From NCBI RefSeq assembly GCF_000963885.1, contig NZ_BALE01000010.1, positions 62,001 through 126,000 on the forward strand: a stretch of DNA of 64,000 bases, in the 5' to 3' direction. Positions 1 through 8,537 of this stretch are shown piece after piece. Below the pieces are notes generated by a model. It saw only the letters and a list, made by a program, of their open reading frames with translations. It ran no database searches and was not told the DNA's origin. Each line of letters begins with the position of its first letter. Within the stretch, counting starts at the first letter, position 1. The position numbers and the translations under genes are program-made. The DNA is from Tanticharoenia sakaeratensis NBRC 103193. Its GTDB lineage: Bacteria > Pseudomonadota > Alphaproteobacteria > Acetobacterales > Acetobacteraceae.

Positions 1-918
1 GGGGCGGTTGACGTCCCAGGCCCAGTCGAACTTGCCGGTCTCGGCGTCGTAACCGCGGATGACGCCCGACGGTGCCCAGCGACGCTGGCCGTCCAGCACT
101 TCCTGGTTGGTGACGATCACGCCGTTGACGATCGGCGGCGGCGCCGTCTCGGACACGAAGCCCGGCACCGACTCGCCCATGCCCTGCATGAGGTTGATCT
201 GGCCGTGGAAGCCGAAGGCCTCGCAGGCCTTGCCGGTATCGGCATCGACTTCGATCAGGCGCTCGTCCAGCGTCGCCTCGAGGATGCGGTTATGGCAGGG
301 CTGGCCTTCCGGCACCGTCGACGACGTGTAGTAGACGACGCTCTTGCAGGCGGCGGTATAGGGAATGGAGTGGTATTTGACGCCCGCGTTGAAGCGCCAC
401 AGCTCCTTGCCGGTCGCCGGGTCGAGCTTCATCATGTCGTTCATGGCCGAACACGTATAAAGCCCGTCGCCGACCTTGATCGGCGTCGTCTCGGCCGCCC
501 ACTTGTTCTGCTGGCCGGGGGCCGGCTTGCTGCCTGTGTGATAGATGAAGGCGCGCTGAAGCTGGCCGACATTGGCCGGCGTGATCTGGTCGAGCGGCGA
601 ATAGCGTGTCGCGTCGTCGTCATGCCCGTAGGCCGACCAGTCGCCCGGTGCCGGATTGGCGCTCTGCTGCGGCACCATCGGCGTCGCCTGGCTCATGTCC
701 ATCTGCGGATCGTCGGGCAGGTTGGCGGCATTGACGCCCGGTGCCTGCGGCGCGGACGGAGAAGGACCGGCAAACCTGTTGGCTTCGCCAGGAGACTGGT
801 TGCCGCCTTCCTGGGCGCCGGTGCCCGGAACGGACGAGCTCTTGGACGCAACCTGCGCATGGGCGGTGGAAATCAGGCCGGCAGCCAGGGCGGTCGCGAT
901 CAGAAGGGACGGGCGCAT
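1..918 (-). CDS. sldA: PQQ-dependent polyol (glycerol/sorbitol) dehydrogenase large subunit, N-terminal part
   Basis: This is the first 306 codons of a quinoprotein dehydrogenase; the rest lies beyond the left window edge. The family oxidises polyols such as glycerol, sorbitol and arabitol in the periplasm and passes electrons to membrane ubiquinone. A signal peptide (MRPSLLIATALAAG, ending near AHA) is followed by a Ser/Pro/Gln-rich linker. The PQQ propeller then begins (DWSAYGHDDDATRYSPL, TPANVGQL, a CKSV segment, RILEATLDERLIEVDADTGK). The ATG overlaps the sldB stop by one base (TGATG), so translation is probably coupled. The SldBA assignment rests mainly on the upstream partner, which matches the small SldB membrane subunit. 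A membrane glucose dehydrogenase is less likely because there the membrane and PQQ domains form one chain. Exact polyol specificity cannot be read from this fragment. Confidence 0.85.
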   Translation of the reverse strand, partial: MRPSLLIATALAAGLISTAHAQVASKSSSVPGTGAQEGGNQSPGEANRFAGPSPSAPQAPGVNAANLPDDPQMDMSQATPMVPQQSANPAPGDWSAYGHDDDATRYSPLDQITPANVGQLQRAFIYHTGSKPAPGQQNKWAAETTPIKVGDGLYTCSAMNDMMKLDPATGKELWRFNAGVKYHSIPYTAACKSVVYYTSSTVPEGQPCHNRILEATLDERLIEVDADTGKACEAFGFHGQINLMQGMGESVPGFVSETAPPPIVNGVIVTNQEVLDGQRRWAPSGVIRGYDAETGKFDWAWDVNRP

Positions 919-1322
919 CAGACGGCTCCTCGCGCGGTTGCGGGCGTGCGTCCGGACATGGCGCGGGCGCGGTCCTGACGACGCAGAACCGGAATGGTCA
1001 GGAGGACGAGGATCGCGAGGATCGTGGGGCCGAACAGGCGGGGCAGCAGCCCCCAGCCGTCGAAACCGACTTCCCACAGGGACCAGACCAGCGTGCCGAA
1101 CCAGGCGAGGAGATAGAGGGCGGCGCCGAGGCTGCGGCCGAGAAGAATGAAGACGCCGGATGCGACGACAAGCGCGCCGCAGATGGCGTAATACCAGGAG
1201 CCTCCCAGGCTGATGAGTTCGATCCCGCCGATCACCATCGGCAGACCCAGAAGCGTGACGATCACGCCCAGAACGATTGTGGCCCAGTCACTTGCGCCAC
1301 TGGGCCAACGGGCGACAGACAT
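918..1322 (-). CDS. sldB: Polyol dehydrogenase small membrane subunit SldB
   Basis: This 134-residue protein is almost entirely hydrophobic, with four to five membrane segments. Recognisable stretches are LGVIVTLLGLPMVIGG, YYAICGALVVASGVF, WSLWEVGFDGWGLLPR and FGPTILAILVLLTIPVLRR. It resembles both SldB of acetic acid bacteria and the N-terminal membrane domain of PQQ glucose dehydrogenase. It anchors the SldA quinoprotein and provides the ubiquinone-reacting part. I chose the ATG at 1322 because a GGAG lies about 6 bases upstream; a TTG four codons earlier is the alternative. The stop overlaps the sldA start by one base, so the two genes form a coupled sldBA pair. Confidence 0.88.
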   Translation of the reverse strand: MSVARWPSGASDWATIVLGVIVTLLGLPMVIGGIELISLGGSWYYAICGALVVASGVFILLGRSLGAALYLLAWFGTLVWSLWEVGFDGWGLLPRLFGPTILAILVLLTIPVLRRQDRARAMSGRTPATARGAV

Positions 1323-1365
1323 ACGGTTCTCCAAGAATGCATGTCCGTGCTCCTTGGCATACAGT

Positions 1366-1395
1366 GTATCACACCCGAAAAAACAAAACTGTGAA
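1366..1395 (-). promoter_or_regulatory. Candidate sldBA promoter
   Basis: Reading the minus strand, TTCACA (1395-1390) and TGATAC (1371-1366) are separated by 18 bases. Transcription would start about 35 bases before the sldB ATG. The -10 is preceded by TG, and the spacer is T-rich, which stands out in this GC-rich sequence. This is pattern matching only. Confidence 0.3.
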
Positions 1396-1424
1396 CTTTG
1401 TGTCTACTATGTGTCTCGCGTCTT

Positions 1425-2654
1425 TTACCCGGCCGGGATCGTAATGATCGCACCCGGCGTATGACTGGTCGCGGCGAGGGCTGCGAGTACCTGAACCATG
1501 GTGAAGGCGAGCTTGGAGCGGAAATCGTTGTTTTCGATCCAGAACCACCAGTCGTGGTATTCTACAGCTGCATAGCTGTCCTTCGGCGGGTGTTTACCGT
1601 AGTGGATCGCCACATCCGGGCGAGTCTCGATGCCAACCGGATCGATGGTCGGCAGCGTTCGGTTGCTGTCGATATCCGCCTGCGGCACGTCCATCTGATA
1701 GGCGAGCTGACTGAGCACGCCGAGCATCGAGCGCGTCAGTACCGCGATCTGGCCGACCTTGATCGGGTAGGGGCCATAGACCAGTTCGGCTTCGGTCTCG
1801 TTGGGCGGCAGGTGAAGCATCTGCCGCACCGCGTTCTGCAGGACGTTCAACCCCCGGTCGCTCGTGCGCGACAGGACGAGATAGACGTGCTCCTGCGGTG
1901 ACGCCTTTCCGCTGTTCGCCGATTTCGAGCCCTGCGGCTGCGCATGGGCCTGGTCCGTCGACAGCCGCACGCTCAGCGCACCTGCCATCTGCAATGCCCG
2001 CAGATCCCGCAACAGCAGATAGAACTTGATCGAGCCGCCGTTCATCTCGCCGCTGGACAGCGCACGGACGTTCGACAGGCCGGCGATCGACTGGGCCGTC
2101 AGACGCAGCAGCATGTCGATCGGCAGTCCGCCGAGCGACAGCGGGAGCAGCACGACGGGGGCAATCGGCCGGATGATGTTCTCGGCGTACTGTTCGCCCG
2201 TCACCGGCTGATAGGTGAAGGTCGGGCTTTCCTGTGTCTGGATGGAGCCAGAGCCGAACAGATAGCTGCCGATGCCGCCATTGCCCGGATAGGCGTAAAG
2301 ACCGCCGCTTGCGTTGCGCTGGAGCTGATAGCCCGCGATGACCTGTGTTGTATCCAGGAAGGTCGGCGGATCGGCATAGCGAATCCGCACGATGTTGAGC
2401 AGCATCTCGCGCTTCTGCGCTTCGCCCAGTGCGCGCGAATAATCGAGTTCGTCCCGGCCGAGCTTGGTCGGGCCGAGCGGCGCGCAGCTACTCAGGCAGA
2501 GGCTGACCAGCAGGAGCGCAACGCTGCCGAGTGGGGCCACGGATCGGAACAGAACGTCACAGGAGCGAATAGGCAGGGTACCCCGGCGGCGCGGTGGCCA
2601 CGATGGAGAAATCGAATGCGGATCGTGCGCGCGCTTCGAGAGAGGCAGCGACAT
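1425..2654 (-). CDS. Uncharacterised outer-membrane-type lipoprotein
   Basis: I do not recognise a characterised family. The open frame codes for about 409 residues from the ATG at 2654. A lipoprotein signal sits at roughly residues 40-60 of that reading (VALLLVSLCLSSC followed by APLGP), so the true start may be a GTG or CTG close to 2535. The mature part begins GRDELDYSRALGEAQKREMLLNIVRIRYADPPTFLD and is predicted to be soluble and anchored by the acylated Cys. It contains a Gly/Tyr-rich stretch (GLYAYPGNGG) and a C-terminal VGQIAVLTRSMLGVL segment. It lies upstream of sldBA on the same strand but about 100 bases away, so a functional link is unproven. Confidence 0.7.
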   Translation of the reverse strand: MSLPLSKRAHDPHSISPSWPPRRRGTLPIRSCDVLFRSVAPLGSVALLLVSLCLSSCAPLGPTKLGRDELDYSRALGEAQKREMLLNIVRIRYADPPTFLDTTQVIAGYQLQRNASGGLYAYPGNGGIGSYLFGSGSIQTQESPTFTYQPVTGEQYAENIIRPIAPVVLLPLSLGGLPIDMLLRLTAQSIAGLSNVRALSSGEMNGGSIKFYLLLRDLRALQMAGALSVRLSTDQAHAQPQGSKSANSGKASPQEHVYLVLSRTSDRGLNVLQNAVRQMLHLPPNETEAELVYGPYPIKVGQIAVLTRSMLGVLSQLAYQMDVPQADIDSNRTLPTIDPVGIETRPDVAIHYGKHPPKDSYAAVEYHDWWFWIENNDFRSKLAFTMVQVLAALAATSHTPGAIITIPAG

Positions 2655-3078
2655 TCCGGTTCGCACATTCGCGACAGGCGCGCCGATGCGCAACACCCCA
2701 ACCGCCTGCAACCGGTTCAATCATCATCCCCGGTGGCGTTCTTTTCACCCGTGCGAGAGATGGTGGAGACGATCGCGGCCCCGCTCGCATGCGGTGCATG
2801 CGAGCGAATCGTCGTGGCTCAGGTGAAACGAATCCGGGGCCAGTCCGCATCCGGACGTCGCTTCCCGCATTTCATGGCAAGGTTCGCAGTCAGCGTGATG
2901 ATCGAAGAATCGCCTGCTTTCAGACATCGGTCGCCGTTCGGAGGAACAACCGGATTGGCGCTCCGCATTTCGGGGCGATGCGTCAGCGCTGCTCACGTTA
3001 GGTAGCATTGTCTCCGGAGCGGGTGCTTCAGGCGGGTGAGTCCCAGGGCATGACGCCAACCATTCAGCGGGGCAGGGC
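2655..3078. other. Intergenic stretch without a convincing gene
   Basis: About 420 bases lie between the lipoprotein start and the SDR gene end. Short open frames exist on both strands, but their composition is Arg/Ala/Pro-rich and looks like out-of-frame GC-rich DNA. The only structured element I see is the perfect inverted repeat at 2782-2806. The promoter of the lipoprotein presumably lies here, but I cannot place it. Confidence 0.5.
2782..2806. repeat. Perfect 11-bp inverted repeat with 3-nt loop
   Basis: The arms CGCTCGCATGC (2782-2792) and GCATGCGAGCG (2796-2806) are exact reverse complements around the loop GGT. There is no T-run on either side, so a classical intrinsic terminator is unlikely. 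It may be a terminator without a U-tract for the minus-strand SDR gene, or a protein binding site. Confidence 0.6.
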
Positions 3079-3978
3079 TCAGGAACGGTCGTTGGTTGCT
3101 CCCAAGCCGGGCGCTGCCTCGGATGCTCCCGCGACGCTCTCCTGACGCAGGAGCGCGGTCAGCCCGTCGCGACAGTTCGGATAGATCCAGTCCAGCCCCA
3201 GCGCGGCCTTGGTCCGGGTATTGTCCACGACACGGCGGTCGGCCCAGAAGCTGCGCGCCATCGGCGACATTGTGGGCCATGCCTCTTCGAGCGTATGGGC
3301 CGCAGGCGGCGCAACTCCGAGAAGAGCGGATGCATATTCGGTGACGACGTAACTCGGGCTCGGTTCGTCGTCGACGAGGTTGAGGATGCGCGTGCCCTGC
3401 GTTGCCGTAGCCATGGCGGCCAGCGTAGCTTGGGCGATGTCATCCCGATGAATGCGGCTGAAGACGTGGCCGGGTGCTACGGTGCGGCGCGCGGTTCCGG
3501 CGCGCAGCGCATCGAATGCAGATCGGCCCGGGCCGTAGATTCCGCCGATGCGCATGATGTCGAGCGGAATGGCGTGACGGGAGGCGACCTCCTGCCAGAA
3601 CGCCTCGGCGGCCAGACGGGCCTGACCGCGCGGGCCGCACGGATCGGGCGTCGTCGTCTCGTTCACCCGGGCGCCCTGCGCGTCGCCATAGACGCCGGTC
3701 GTCGAATAATAGCCGATCCAGCGCAGGTTCGGCGCGGCCATCAAGGCATCGCGGAAGCAGAGGGCGGGATCGACACCGTCTTTCGGCGGCAGGCTGACCA
3801 GAAGATGTGTCGCGCGGGCGATCGCAGGCGCTGCCGCATCGAACGCAATCCGGTCCAGCCCATCCGCCGCGTGCGCGTCCGGATCGCGCACCGTTCCGGA
3901 GACTGCAAAGCCCGCCGCCTGCGCCGCTACCGCGCGACCGCAATAGCCCAGTCCCAGAATCAGGAGTGTCTTGTCCAT
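3079..3978 (-). CDS. SDR-family NAD(P)-dependent epimerase/dehydratase-like protein
   Basis: This 299-residue protein has an N-terminal Rossmann motif (LLILGLGYCGRAVAA, Gly residues around 9-14) and the extended SDR signature of YeeZ-like proteins. Further matches are LVSLPPKDGVDP, the GYYSTTGVYGD segment near residue 90, LDIMRIGGIYGPGRSAFD near 145, and FSRIHRDDIAQ near 180, typical of NAD-binding epimerases. The substrate is unknown; the group is often annotated as NAD-dependent epimerase or nucleoside-diphosphate-sugar epimerase. It is divergent from the glycosyltransferase at 4056, so a role in surface sugar metabolism is possible but only suggested by context. Confidence 0.8.
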   Translation of the reverse strand: MDKTLLILGLGYCGRAVAAQAAGFAVSGTVRDPDAHAADGLDRIAFDAAAPAIARATHLLVSLPPKDGVDPALCFRDALMAAPNLRWIGYYSTTGVYGDAQGARVNETTTPDPCGPRGQARLAAEAFWQEVASRHAIPLDIMRIGGIYGPGRSAFDALRAGTARRTVAPGHVFSRIHRDDIAQATLAAMATATQGTRILNLVDDEPSPSYVVTEYASALLGVAPPAAHTLEEAWPTMSPMARSFWADRRVVDNTRTKAALGLDWIYPNCRDGLTALLRQESVAGASEAAPGLGATNDRS

Positions 3979-4055
3979 GAATGCGAGGGTGGGCGTGTCG
4001 TCGGGCGCACGTCAACGATTTCGGCCCGCGCCGTGACTGCAGTATGGAAGGCGCC

Positions 4056-4973
4056 ATGAGCCACAGGCCTTCCTCGATCCTTGTCATCCGCCACGGTGCG
4101 TTCGGTGACTTCGTCCAGTCCTTCGCACCCTTCGAAGCCGTGCGCGCCCATGCGCCGCAAGCCCGCATCACGCTGCTCACGACGCAGCCTTTCGTGTCGT
4201 TCGCCGCGCAGAGCCCCTGGTTCGACACCGTGCTGGCGGATCCGCGTCCTGACTGGCGCGATCCGGTGGGGCTGTGGCGTCTGAGGCGTATCCTGCGCGG
4301 GGCCGATCTGGTGGTCGATCTGCAGACCTCGCGTCGGACGCAGACATATTTCCGCCTGGCCGGCCGGCCGGTCTGGTCCGGGCATGTTCCCGGAAGCGCT
4401 CTGCCGCATGACAATCCTCGGCGCGACGACATGCACACGCGGGCACGTCAGGCCGATCAATTGCGTCGTGCCGGGATCACGCCGGTCGAGCGAGCGGATA
4501 TCTCGTGGCTCCAAGGGCCGTCCGGCATGCCGCAGGACCGGCCCTATGCGCTGCTGGTCCCGGGAGCGGCCCCGCATCGGCCGGCGAAACGCTGGCCCGT
4601 TGCCCGGTTCGCGGCCCTTGCGACGGCGTTTGAGGCCGCAGGCATTCGTCCCGTGATCGCAGGCGCGGCCCATGAGACGCCGCTTGCAGACGCCATCCGG
4701 GCGGTGTGCCCGTCGGCGCTGGACATGACGGGCCGGACCGACCTCGTGGGGCTGGCGCGGCTGGCAGCCGGCGCTGCGTTCGCCGTTGGCAACGATACCG
4801 GCCCGATGCATCTCGCAGCCGAGATGGGCACGCGCAGCGTCGTCCTGTTCTCCGGCGACAGCAATCCCGCCCTGACCGCGCCGGTCGGGCGCATGGCGGG
4901 GCAGGTGAGCATCCTGAGGTCCGACGATCTGGCGCGGATTTCCGCCGAAAGGGTTGCAGCTCTCCTGCTTTGA
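4056..4973 (+). CDS. Glycosyltransferase family 9 (heptosyltransferase-like)
   Basis: The 305-residue protein starts SSILVIRHGAFGDFVQSF, the N-terminal motif of ADP-heptose:LPS heptosyltransferases, and contains ARITLLTTQPF, LVPGAAPHRPAKRWP and the C-terminal nucleotide-sugar site VGNDTGPMHLAAEMG. Such enzymes add heptose or a related sugar to the LPS inner core on the cytoplasmic face of the membrane. I prefer the ATG at 4056 because GGAAGG lies 4 bases upstream; an in-frame ATG at 4044 is the alternative. It is followed 62 bases later by thrS and may share its transcript. The exact sugar and acceptor are not determinable here. Confidence 0.88.
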   Translation: MSHRPSSILVIRHGAFGDFVQSFAPFEAVRAHAPQARITLLTTQPFVSFAAQSPWFDTVLADPRPDWRDPVGLWRLRRILRGADLVVDLQTSRRTQTYFRLAGRPVWSGHVPGSALPHDNPRRDDMHTRARQADQLRRAGITPVERADISWLQGPSGMPQDRPYALLVPGAAPHRPAKRWPVARFAALATAFEAAGIRPVIAGAAHETPLADAIRAVCPSALDMTGRTDLVGLARLAAGAAFAVGNDTGPMHLAAEMGTRSVVLFSGDSNPALTAPVGRMAGQVSILRSDDLARISAERVAALLL

Positions 4974-5035
4974 CGCCATGAAAAGGGCGCCACCGCCGAC
5001 CGTATGGCGGACCACGCTTGATCTGGAGAGTTCCG

Positions 5036-6958
5036 ATGCCCGCGATCACCCTTCCCGACGGTTCCGTCCGCACATTCGAGGGGCCGGTCACGGGAACCAC
5101 GATCGCGGCCAGCATCGGCCCGGGCCTTGCCAAGGCGGCACTGGCCATGATCGTCGACGGCGCCGAGCGCGACCTGTCGACCGAGATCGCGCAGGATGCC
5201 TCCGTGCGGTTCATCACCCGCAAGGACGAGGCGGCGCTGGAGATGATCCGGCATGATGCGGCGCATGTGCTGGCAGAGGCCGTGCAGTCTCTCTGGCCGG
5301 GCACGCAGGTCACCATCGGTCCGCCGATCAAGGACGGCTTCTACTACGATTTCTTTCGCAACGAGCCGTTCACGCCCGAGGATTTCGAGGCGATCGAGGC
5401 GCGCATGCGCGAGATCATCGCAGCCAACGCGCCGTTCGAGCGCGAGGTCTGGGACCGCAACGAGGCGATCGCGTATTTCGAGGACAAGGGCGAGCGCTTC
5501 AAGGCCGAGCTGATTCGCGACCTGCCGGAAAGCGAGGCGATCTCGATCTATCGCCAGGGCGCATGGCTCGATCTCTGCCGTGGGCCGCATATGCGCGGGA
5601 CGGGCGATGTCGGCTCCGCGTTCAAGCTGATGAAGGTCGCGGGCGCCTACTGGCGGGGCGACCATCGCAATCCGATGCTGACGCGGATCTATGCGACGGC
5701 CTGGCGCGACGGCAAGGAGCTGGATGCGTACCTGACCCGTCTGGAAGAGGCGGAGCGCCGCGACCATCGCCGGATCGGCCGCGAGATGGACCTGTTCCAT
5801 ATCCAGGAAGAGGCGACCGGCTCGATCTTCTGGCACCCGAAGGGCTGGCGTCTCTACACCACGCTGACCGACTACATGCGTCGTGCGCAGACACGGGGCG
5901 GATATCAGGAGGTGCGGACGCCGCAGCTCGTGGATCGCTCGCTGTGGGAGGCGTCAGGCCACTGGGACAAGTATCGCGAGCACATGTTCATCGCGACGGT
6001 GGAGGACGAGGACAAGACCCTCGCGCTGAAACCCATGAACTGCCCGTGTCACGTGCAGATCTTCCGCCATGGCCTGCGCTCCTATCGTGAGCTGCCGCTG
6101 CGCATGGCGGAGTTCGGCGCCTGCCATCGCTATGAGCCGTCGGGCGCCCTGCACGGCATCATGCGCGTGCGCGGCTTCACGCAGGACGATGCGCATATCT
6201 TCTGCACGGACGACCAGATCGCGCCGGAGACGGCGAAGTTCGTGGCGATGCTGAGCGAAGTATACACCGACCTCGGTTTCGAGAGCTTCCGCGTGAAATT
6301 CGCCGACCGTCCGGAACAGCGGGCCGGCAGCGACGAGAGCTGGGACAAGGCGGAGCAGGCATTGAAGGATGCCTGCGCGCTGGCAGGCGTCGAGTACGAA
6401 TACAATCCGGGCGAAGGCGCATTCTACGGCCCCAAGCTCGAGTTCGTGCTGACGGATGCGATCGGCCGTGACTGGCAGTGCGGCACGCTGCAGGTGGATT
6501 ACGTTCTGCCCGAGCGTCTCGATGCGTCCTATATCGGCGAGGATTCCGCGCGCCATCGGCCCGTCATGCTGCATCGTGCGATCCTGGGCAGCTTCGAGCG
6601 CTTCATCGGCATCCTGATCGAACAGTTTGCCGGCAAGTTCCCGCTATGGCTTGCGCCTGTGCAGGTGGTCGTGGCGTCGATCGTCACCGATGCGGCCCCT
6701 TATGCGGAGGAGGTCGTCGCGGCGCTCAAGGCGGCCGGCCTGCAGGCCGAGGCGGACGTGCGCAACGAGAAGATCAACGCCAAGATCCGCGAGCACAGTC
6801 TGGCCCGCGTGCCGGTCATCCTCGTCGTCGGCCGTCGCGAGGCCGAGAATCGACAGGTCGCTCTGCGCAGGCTCGGCGGCGCGGCACAGGAGGTTCTGGA
6901 CCTCGATGCGGCCATCGCAGCGCTGGGTGCGGAGGCTACGCCGCCCGATCTGCGCTGA
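5036..6958 (+). CDS. thrS: Threonine--tRNA ligase
   Basis: This 640-residue class II aminoacyl-tRNA synthetase charges tRNA-Thr. It has the N-terminal TGS domain ([17 protein letters not shown]), the editing/SAD domain ([12 protein letters not shown] around residue 80 and [15 protein letters not shown] around 180), the catalytic core with the zinc-binding Cys in [33 protein letters not shown], and the anticodon-binding domain at the C-terminus ([32 protein letters not shown]). Length is normal for bacterial ThrRS. The ATG at 5036 has GGAGAG 6 bases upstream; an earlier in-frame ATG at 5018 lacks this. The thrS-infC order is widely conserved. Confidence 0.97.
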   Translation: MPAITLPDGSVRTFEGPVTGTTIAASIGPGLAKAALAMIVDGAERDLSTEIAQDASVRFITRKDEAALEMIRHDAAHVLAEAVQSLWPGTQVTIGPPIKDGFYYDFFRNEPFTPEDFEAIEARMREIIAANAPFEREVWDRNEAIAYFEDKGERFKAELIRDLPESEAISIYRQGAWLDLCRGPHMRGTGDVGSAFKLMKVAGAYWRGDHRNPMLTRIYATAWRDGKELDAYLTRLEEAERRDHRRIGREMDLFHIQEEATGSIFWHPKGWRLYTTLTDYMRRAQTRGGYQEVRTPQLVDRSLWEASGHWDKYREHMFIATVEDEDKTLALKPMNCPCHVQIFRHGLRSYRELPLRMAEFGACHRYEPSGALHGIMRVRGFTQDDAHIFCTDDQIAPETAKFVAMLSEVYTDLGFESFRVKFADRPEQRAGSDESWDKAEQALKDACALAGVEYEYNPGEGAFYGPKLEFVLTDAIGRDWQCGTLQVDYVLPERLDASYIGEDSARHRPVMLHRAILGSFERFIGILIEQFAGKFPLWLAPVQVVVASIVTDAAPYAEEVVAALKAAGLQAEADVRNEKINAKIREHSLARVPVILVVGRREAENRQVALRRLGGAAQEVLDLDAAIAALGAEATPPDLR

Positions 6959-7144
6959 CATGTGCAGAATGCGGCACGGGCGCGCGGAGTCTCGCCTTGC
7001 ACGCCGGGCAGCGGCGCATTATGTCCGGCGGGTCAGGCCATGTGCTGTCGCGCGTGCGTGCCGTTGAAGTAAACCTTCGGTGAACGGCAAACCCGGAACG
7101 GGTTTCGTGCGATAGGCATTGCCGGACAGAGTTTGACGACCGAC

Positions 7145-7158
7145 AGGAGCCGACCATA
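7145..7158 (+). promoter_or_regulatory. Shine-Dalgarno and AUA start of infC
   Basis: AGGAG at 7145-7149 lies 6 bases before ATA at 7156-7158, in frame with infC. The first in-frame ATG (7171) has no purine-rich sequence at a useful distance. IF3 genes are known for rare start codons (AUU in E. coli), which let IF3 repress its own translation by rejecting non-canonical starts. Confidence 0.7.
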
Positions 7159-7692
7159 GCCAGACCGCCGATGCAAGCCGCGCCTACTCGTGAAGGGCCG
7201 CGCGTCAATGAAGAAATCCGCGTGCCGCAGGTGCGCCTGATCGATGCCGATGGGGAAATGATCGGCGTGATGCAGACGCGCGACGCGTTGGCCCAGGCCT
7301 ATGGCGTAGGCCTCGATCTGCTTGAAATCAGCCCGACGGCCGAGCCGCCTGTCTGCAAGATCCTCGACTACGGCAAGTTCAAGTACGAACAGCAGAAGAA
7401 GCGGAACGAGGCGCGCAAGAAGCAGAAGGTCATCGAGATCAAGGAAGTCAAGGTTCGTCCGAATATCGACGAAAATGACTACATGGTTAAGATGAAGGCG
7501 ATGAATACGTTCATCGACGACGGCGACAAGGTCAAGGTCACGCTTCGCTTCCGTGGTCGCGAAATGGCGCATCAGGAACTTGGCATCAAGGTTCTCGAGC
7601 GCATTCGCGTTGCCATGGACGAGAAGGCGAAGGTCGAGCAGATGCCGCGTCTTGAAAATCGCCAGATGGTCATGGTCCTTGCGCCGCGCTGA
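7156..7692 (+). CDS. infC: Translation initiation factor IF-3, probable AUA start
   Basis: IF-3 binds the 30S subunit, keeps it free of 50S and checks start-codon/initiator-tRNA pairing. The protein (about 178 residues) has the N-domain ([22 protein letters not shown]), the Lys-rich linker ([25 protein letters not shown]) split by GKFKY, and the C-domain ([32 protein letters not shown]). The reading from ATA at 7156 adds five residues (Met-Ala-Arg-Pro-Pro) before the ATG at 7171 and is supported by the Shine-Dalgarno. A terminator follows 31 bases after the stop; rpmI and rplT, which follow infC in many bacteria, are not present here. Confidence 0.95.
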   Translation: MARPPMQAAPTREGPRVNEEIRVPQVRLIDADGEMIGVMQTRDALAQAYGVGLDLLEISPTAEPPVCKILDYGKFKYEQQKKRNEARKKQKVIEIKEVKVRPNIDENDYMVKMKAMNTFIDDGDKVKVTLRFRGREMAHQELGIKVLERIRVAMDEKAKVEQMPRLENRQMVMVLAPR

Positions 7693-7722
7693 TCGCACGC
7701 CGGTCATGAAGATCTGAAAAAA

Positions 7723-7748
7723 GCCCGGGCTTCACCCCGGGCTTTTTT
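7723..7748 (+). terminator. Intrinsic terminator after infC
   Basis: GCCCGGG (7723-7729) and CCCGGGC (7736-7742) form a stem with a six-base loop, followed by six T (7743-7748). The A-run just upstream (7717-7722) pairs with the T-run and could make it work in both directions. Confidence 0.92.
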
Positions 7749-8261
7749 ATTGTCTGGCTGGCCGTCGAAACGAGCGTGACGCAGCTCTTCATGTCGCGCA
7801 GCAGGCCGAGGCAGACATCGCGCACGCCCTCTGCACATCTATTGCTAAGGAACCTCAATCGTCGTTCGGCAATCGAATGATGCTGATAATCGCAAAGCAG
7901 TATGCGGTGGATGAGACGGCTTCCTGTTCACGGAACATCGACTCGCCCGGTCTGATGCACAGAAGCCGCCTTTTTCAGATGAATAGGCGCCCGTTCAGGC
8001 ATTGGCCGCTACCTGGAACAGCCGGGCCGGATAAACAGGAAAGCCTGATACAGAGCAGAACGCTTCCGCATCCGAACATGCTTTTTATCTGGCATCTGAT
8101 CGGTTTCGCTCAACGCTTGGGATGACGCGTATGCCACCGCGATATCATCGATCCTGAGCGTATCCCGCTTCTTGCGGACGCTGCGGAAAAAACAGGCAGA
8201 AAGTTGCGGGCGACAGCTCTGAACCACGCCCGCACATCAAGGACCACATTCGACGGATGGA
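7749..8261. other. Intergenic stretch without a recognised gene
   Basis: Roughly 510 bases separate the infC terminator from the DUF3072 gene. Composition is somewhat less GC-rich than the neighbours. Short frames on both strands give no recognisable protein and no good ribosome-binding sites. It may be decayed coding DNA; a minus-strand reading around 8010-8250 alternates between frames in a way that could reflect an old frameshifted gene, but I cannot name a parent family. Confidence 0.45.
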
Positions 8262-8498
8262 TCAGTGCGAGTGACCGCGGCCCGTCTTGTTCTGCAGCGC
8301 ATCGATCTTCTTCGATGCACCCGCCTTGCTGAGATCGGGCTCGAACAACTCGCCCGCTTCCTCGCATAGCGTCTTGAGATAGGACGCCTGTGCACCGGTC
8401 ATGCTTTCGCCGCCCGTGCTCCAGTCGTCAGGGTTTTTCTCGGTGTTGGACGGCAGATCCTGCTCGTCCGCGGCCGGTACTTTCGGGTTCTTGCTCAT
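8262..8498 (-). CDS. DUF3072 domain small protein
   Basis: This 78-residue, acidic, soluble protein carries the DUF3072 signature MTGAQASYLKTLCEEAGELF followed by PDLSKAGASKKIDALQNKTGR. The function of the family is unknown. The ATG at 8498 fits the family; the frame stays open 12 codons further upstream. It is the last member of a minus-strand series after the SIMPL protein (39 bases apart) and may be co-transcribed with the two-component genes, but its Shine-Dalgarno is weak. The C-terminus ends in Arg-Gly-His-Ser-His. Confidence 0.75.
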   Translation of the reverse strand: MSKNPKVPAADEQDLPSNTEKNPDDWSTGGESMTGAQASYLKTLCEEAGELFEPDLSKAGASKKIDALQNKTGRGHSH

Positions 8499-8537
8499 GA
8501 AGGCACAACGCGTATGTTCGCATTGTGTTCCCAAAAA

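Noticed and set aside
2745-3059. Minus-strand frame with a CxxCH-like heme motif
   Set aside because: The rest of the frame is low-complexity, has no signal peptide or ribosome-binding site, and lies across the inverted repeat. The motif is probably chance.
7749-8261. Possible small genes downstream of infC such as rpmI or rplT
   Set aside because: No ribosomal protein signature is present in any frame, and the terminator right after infC separates the region.
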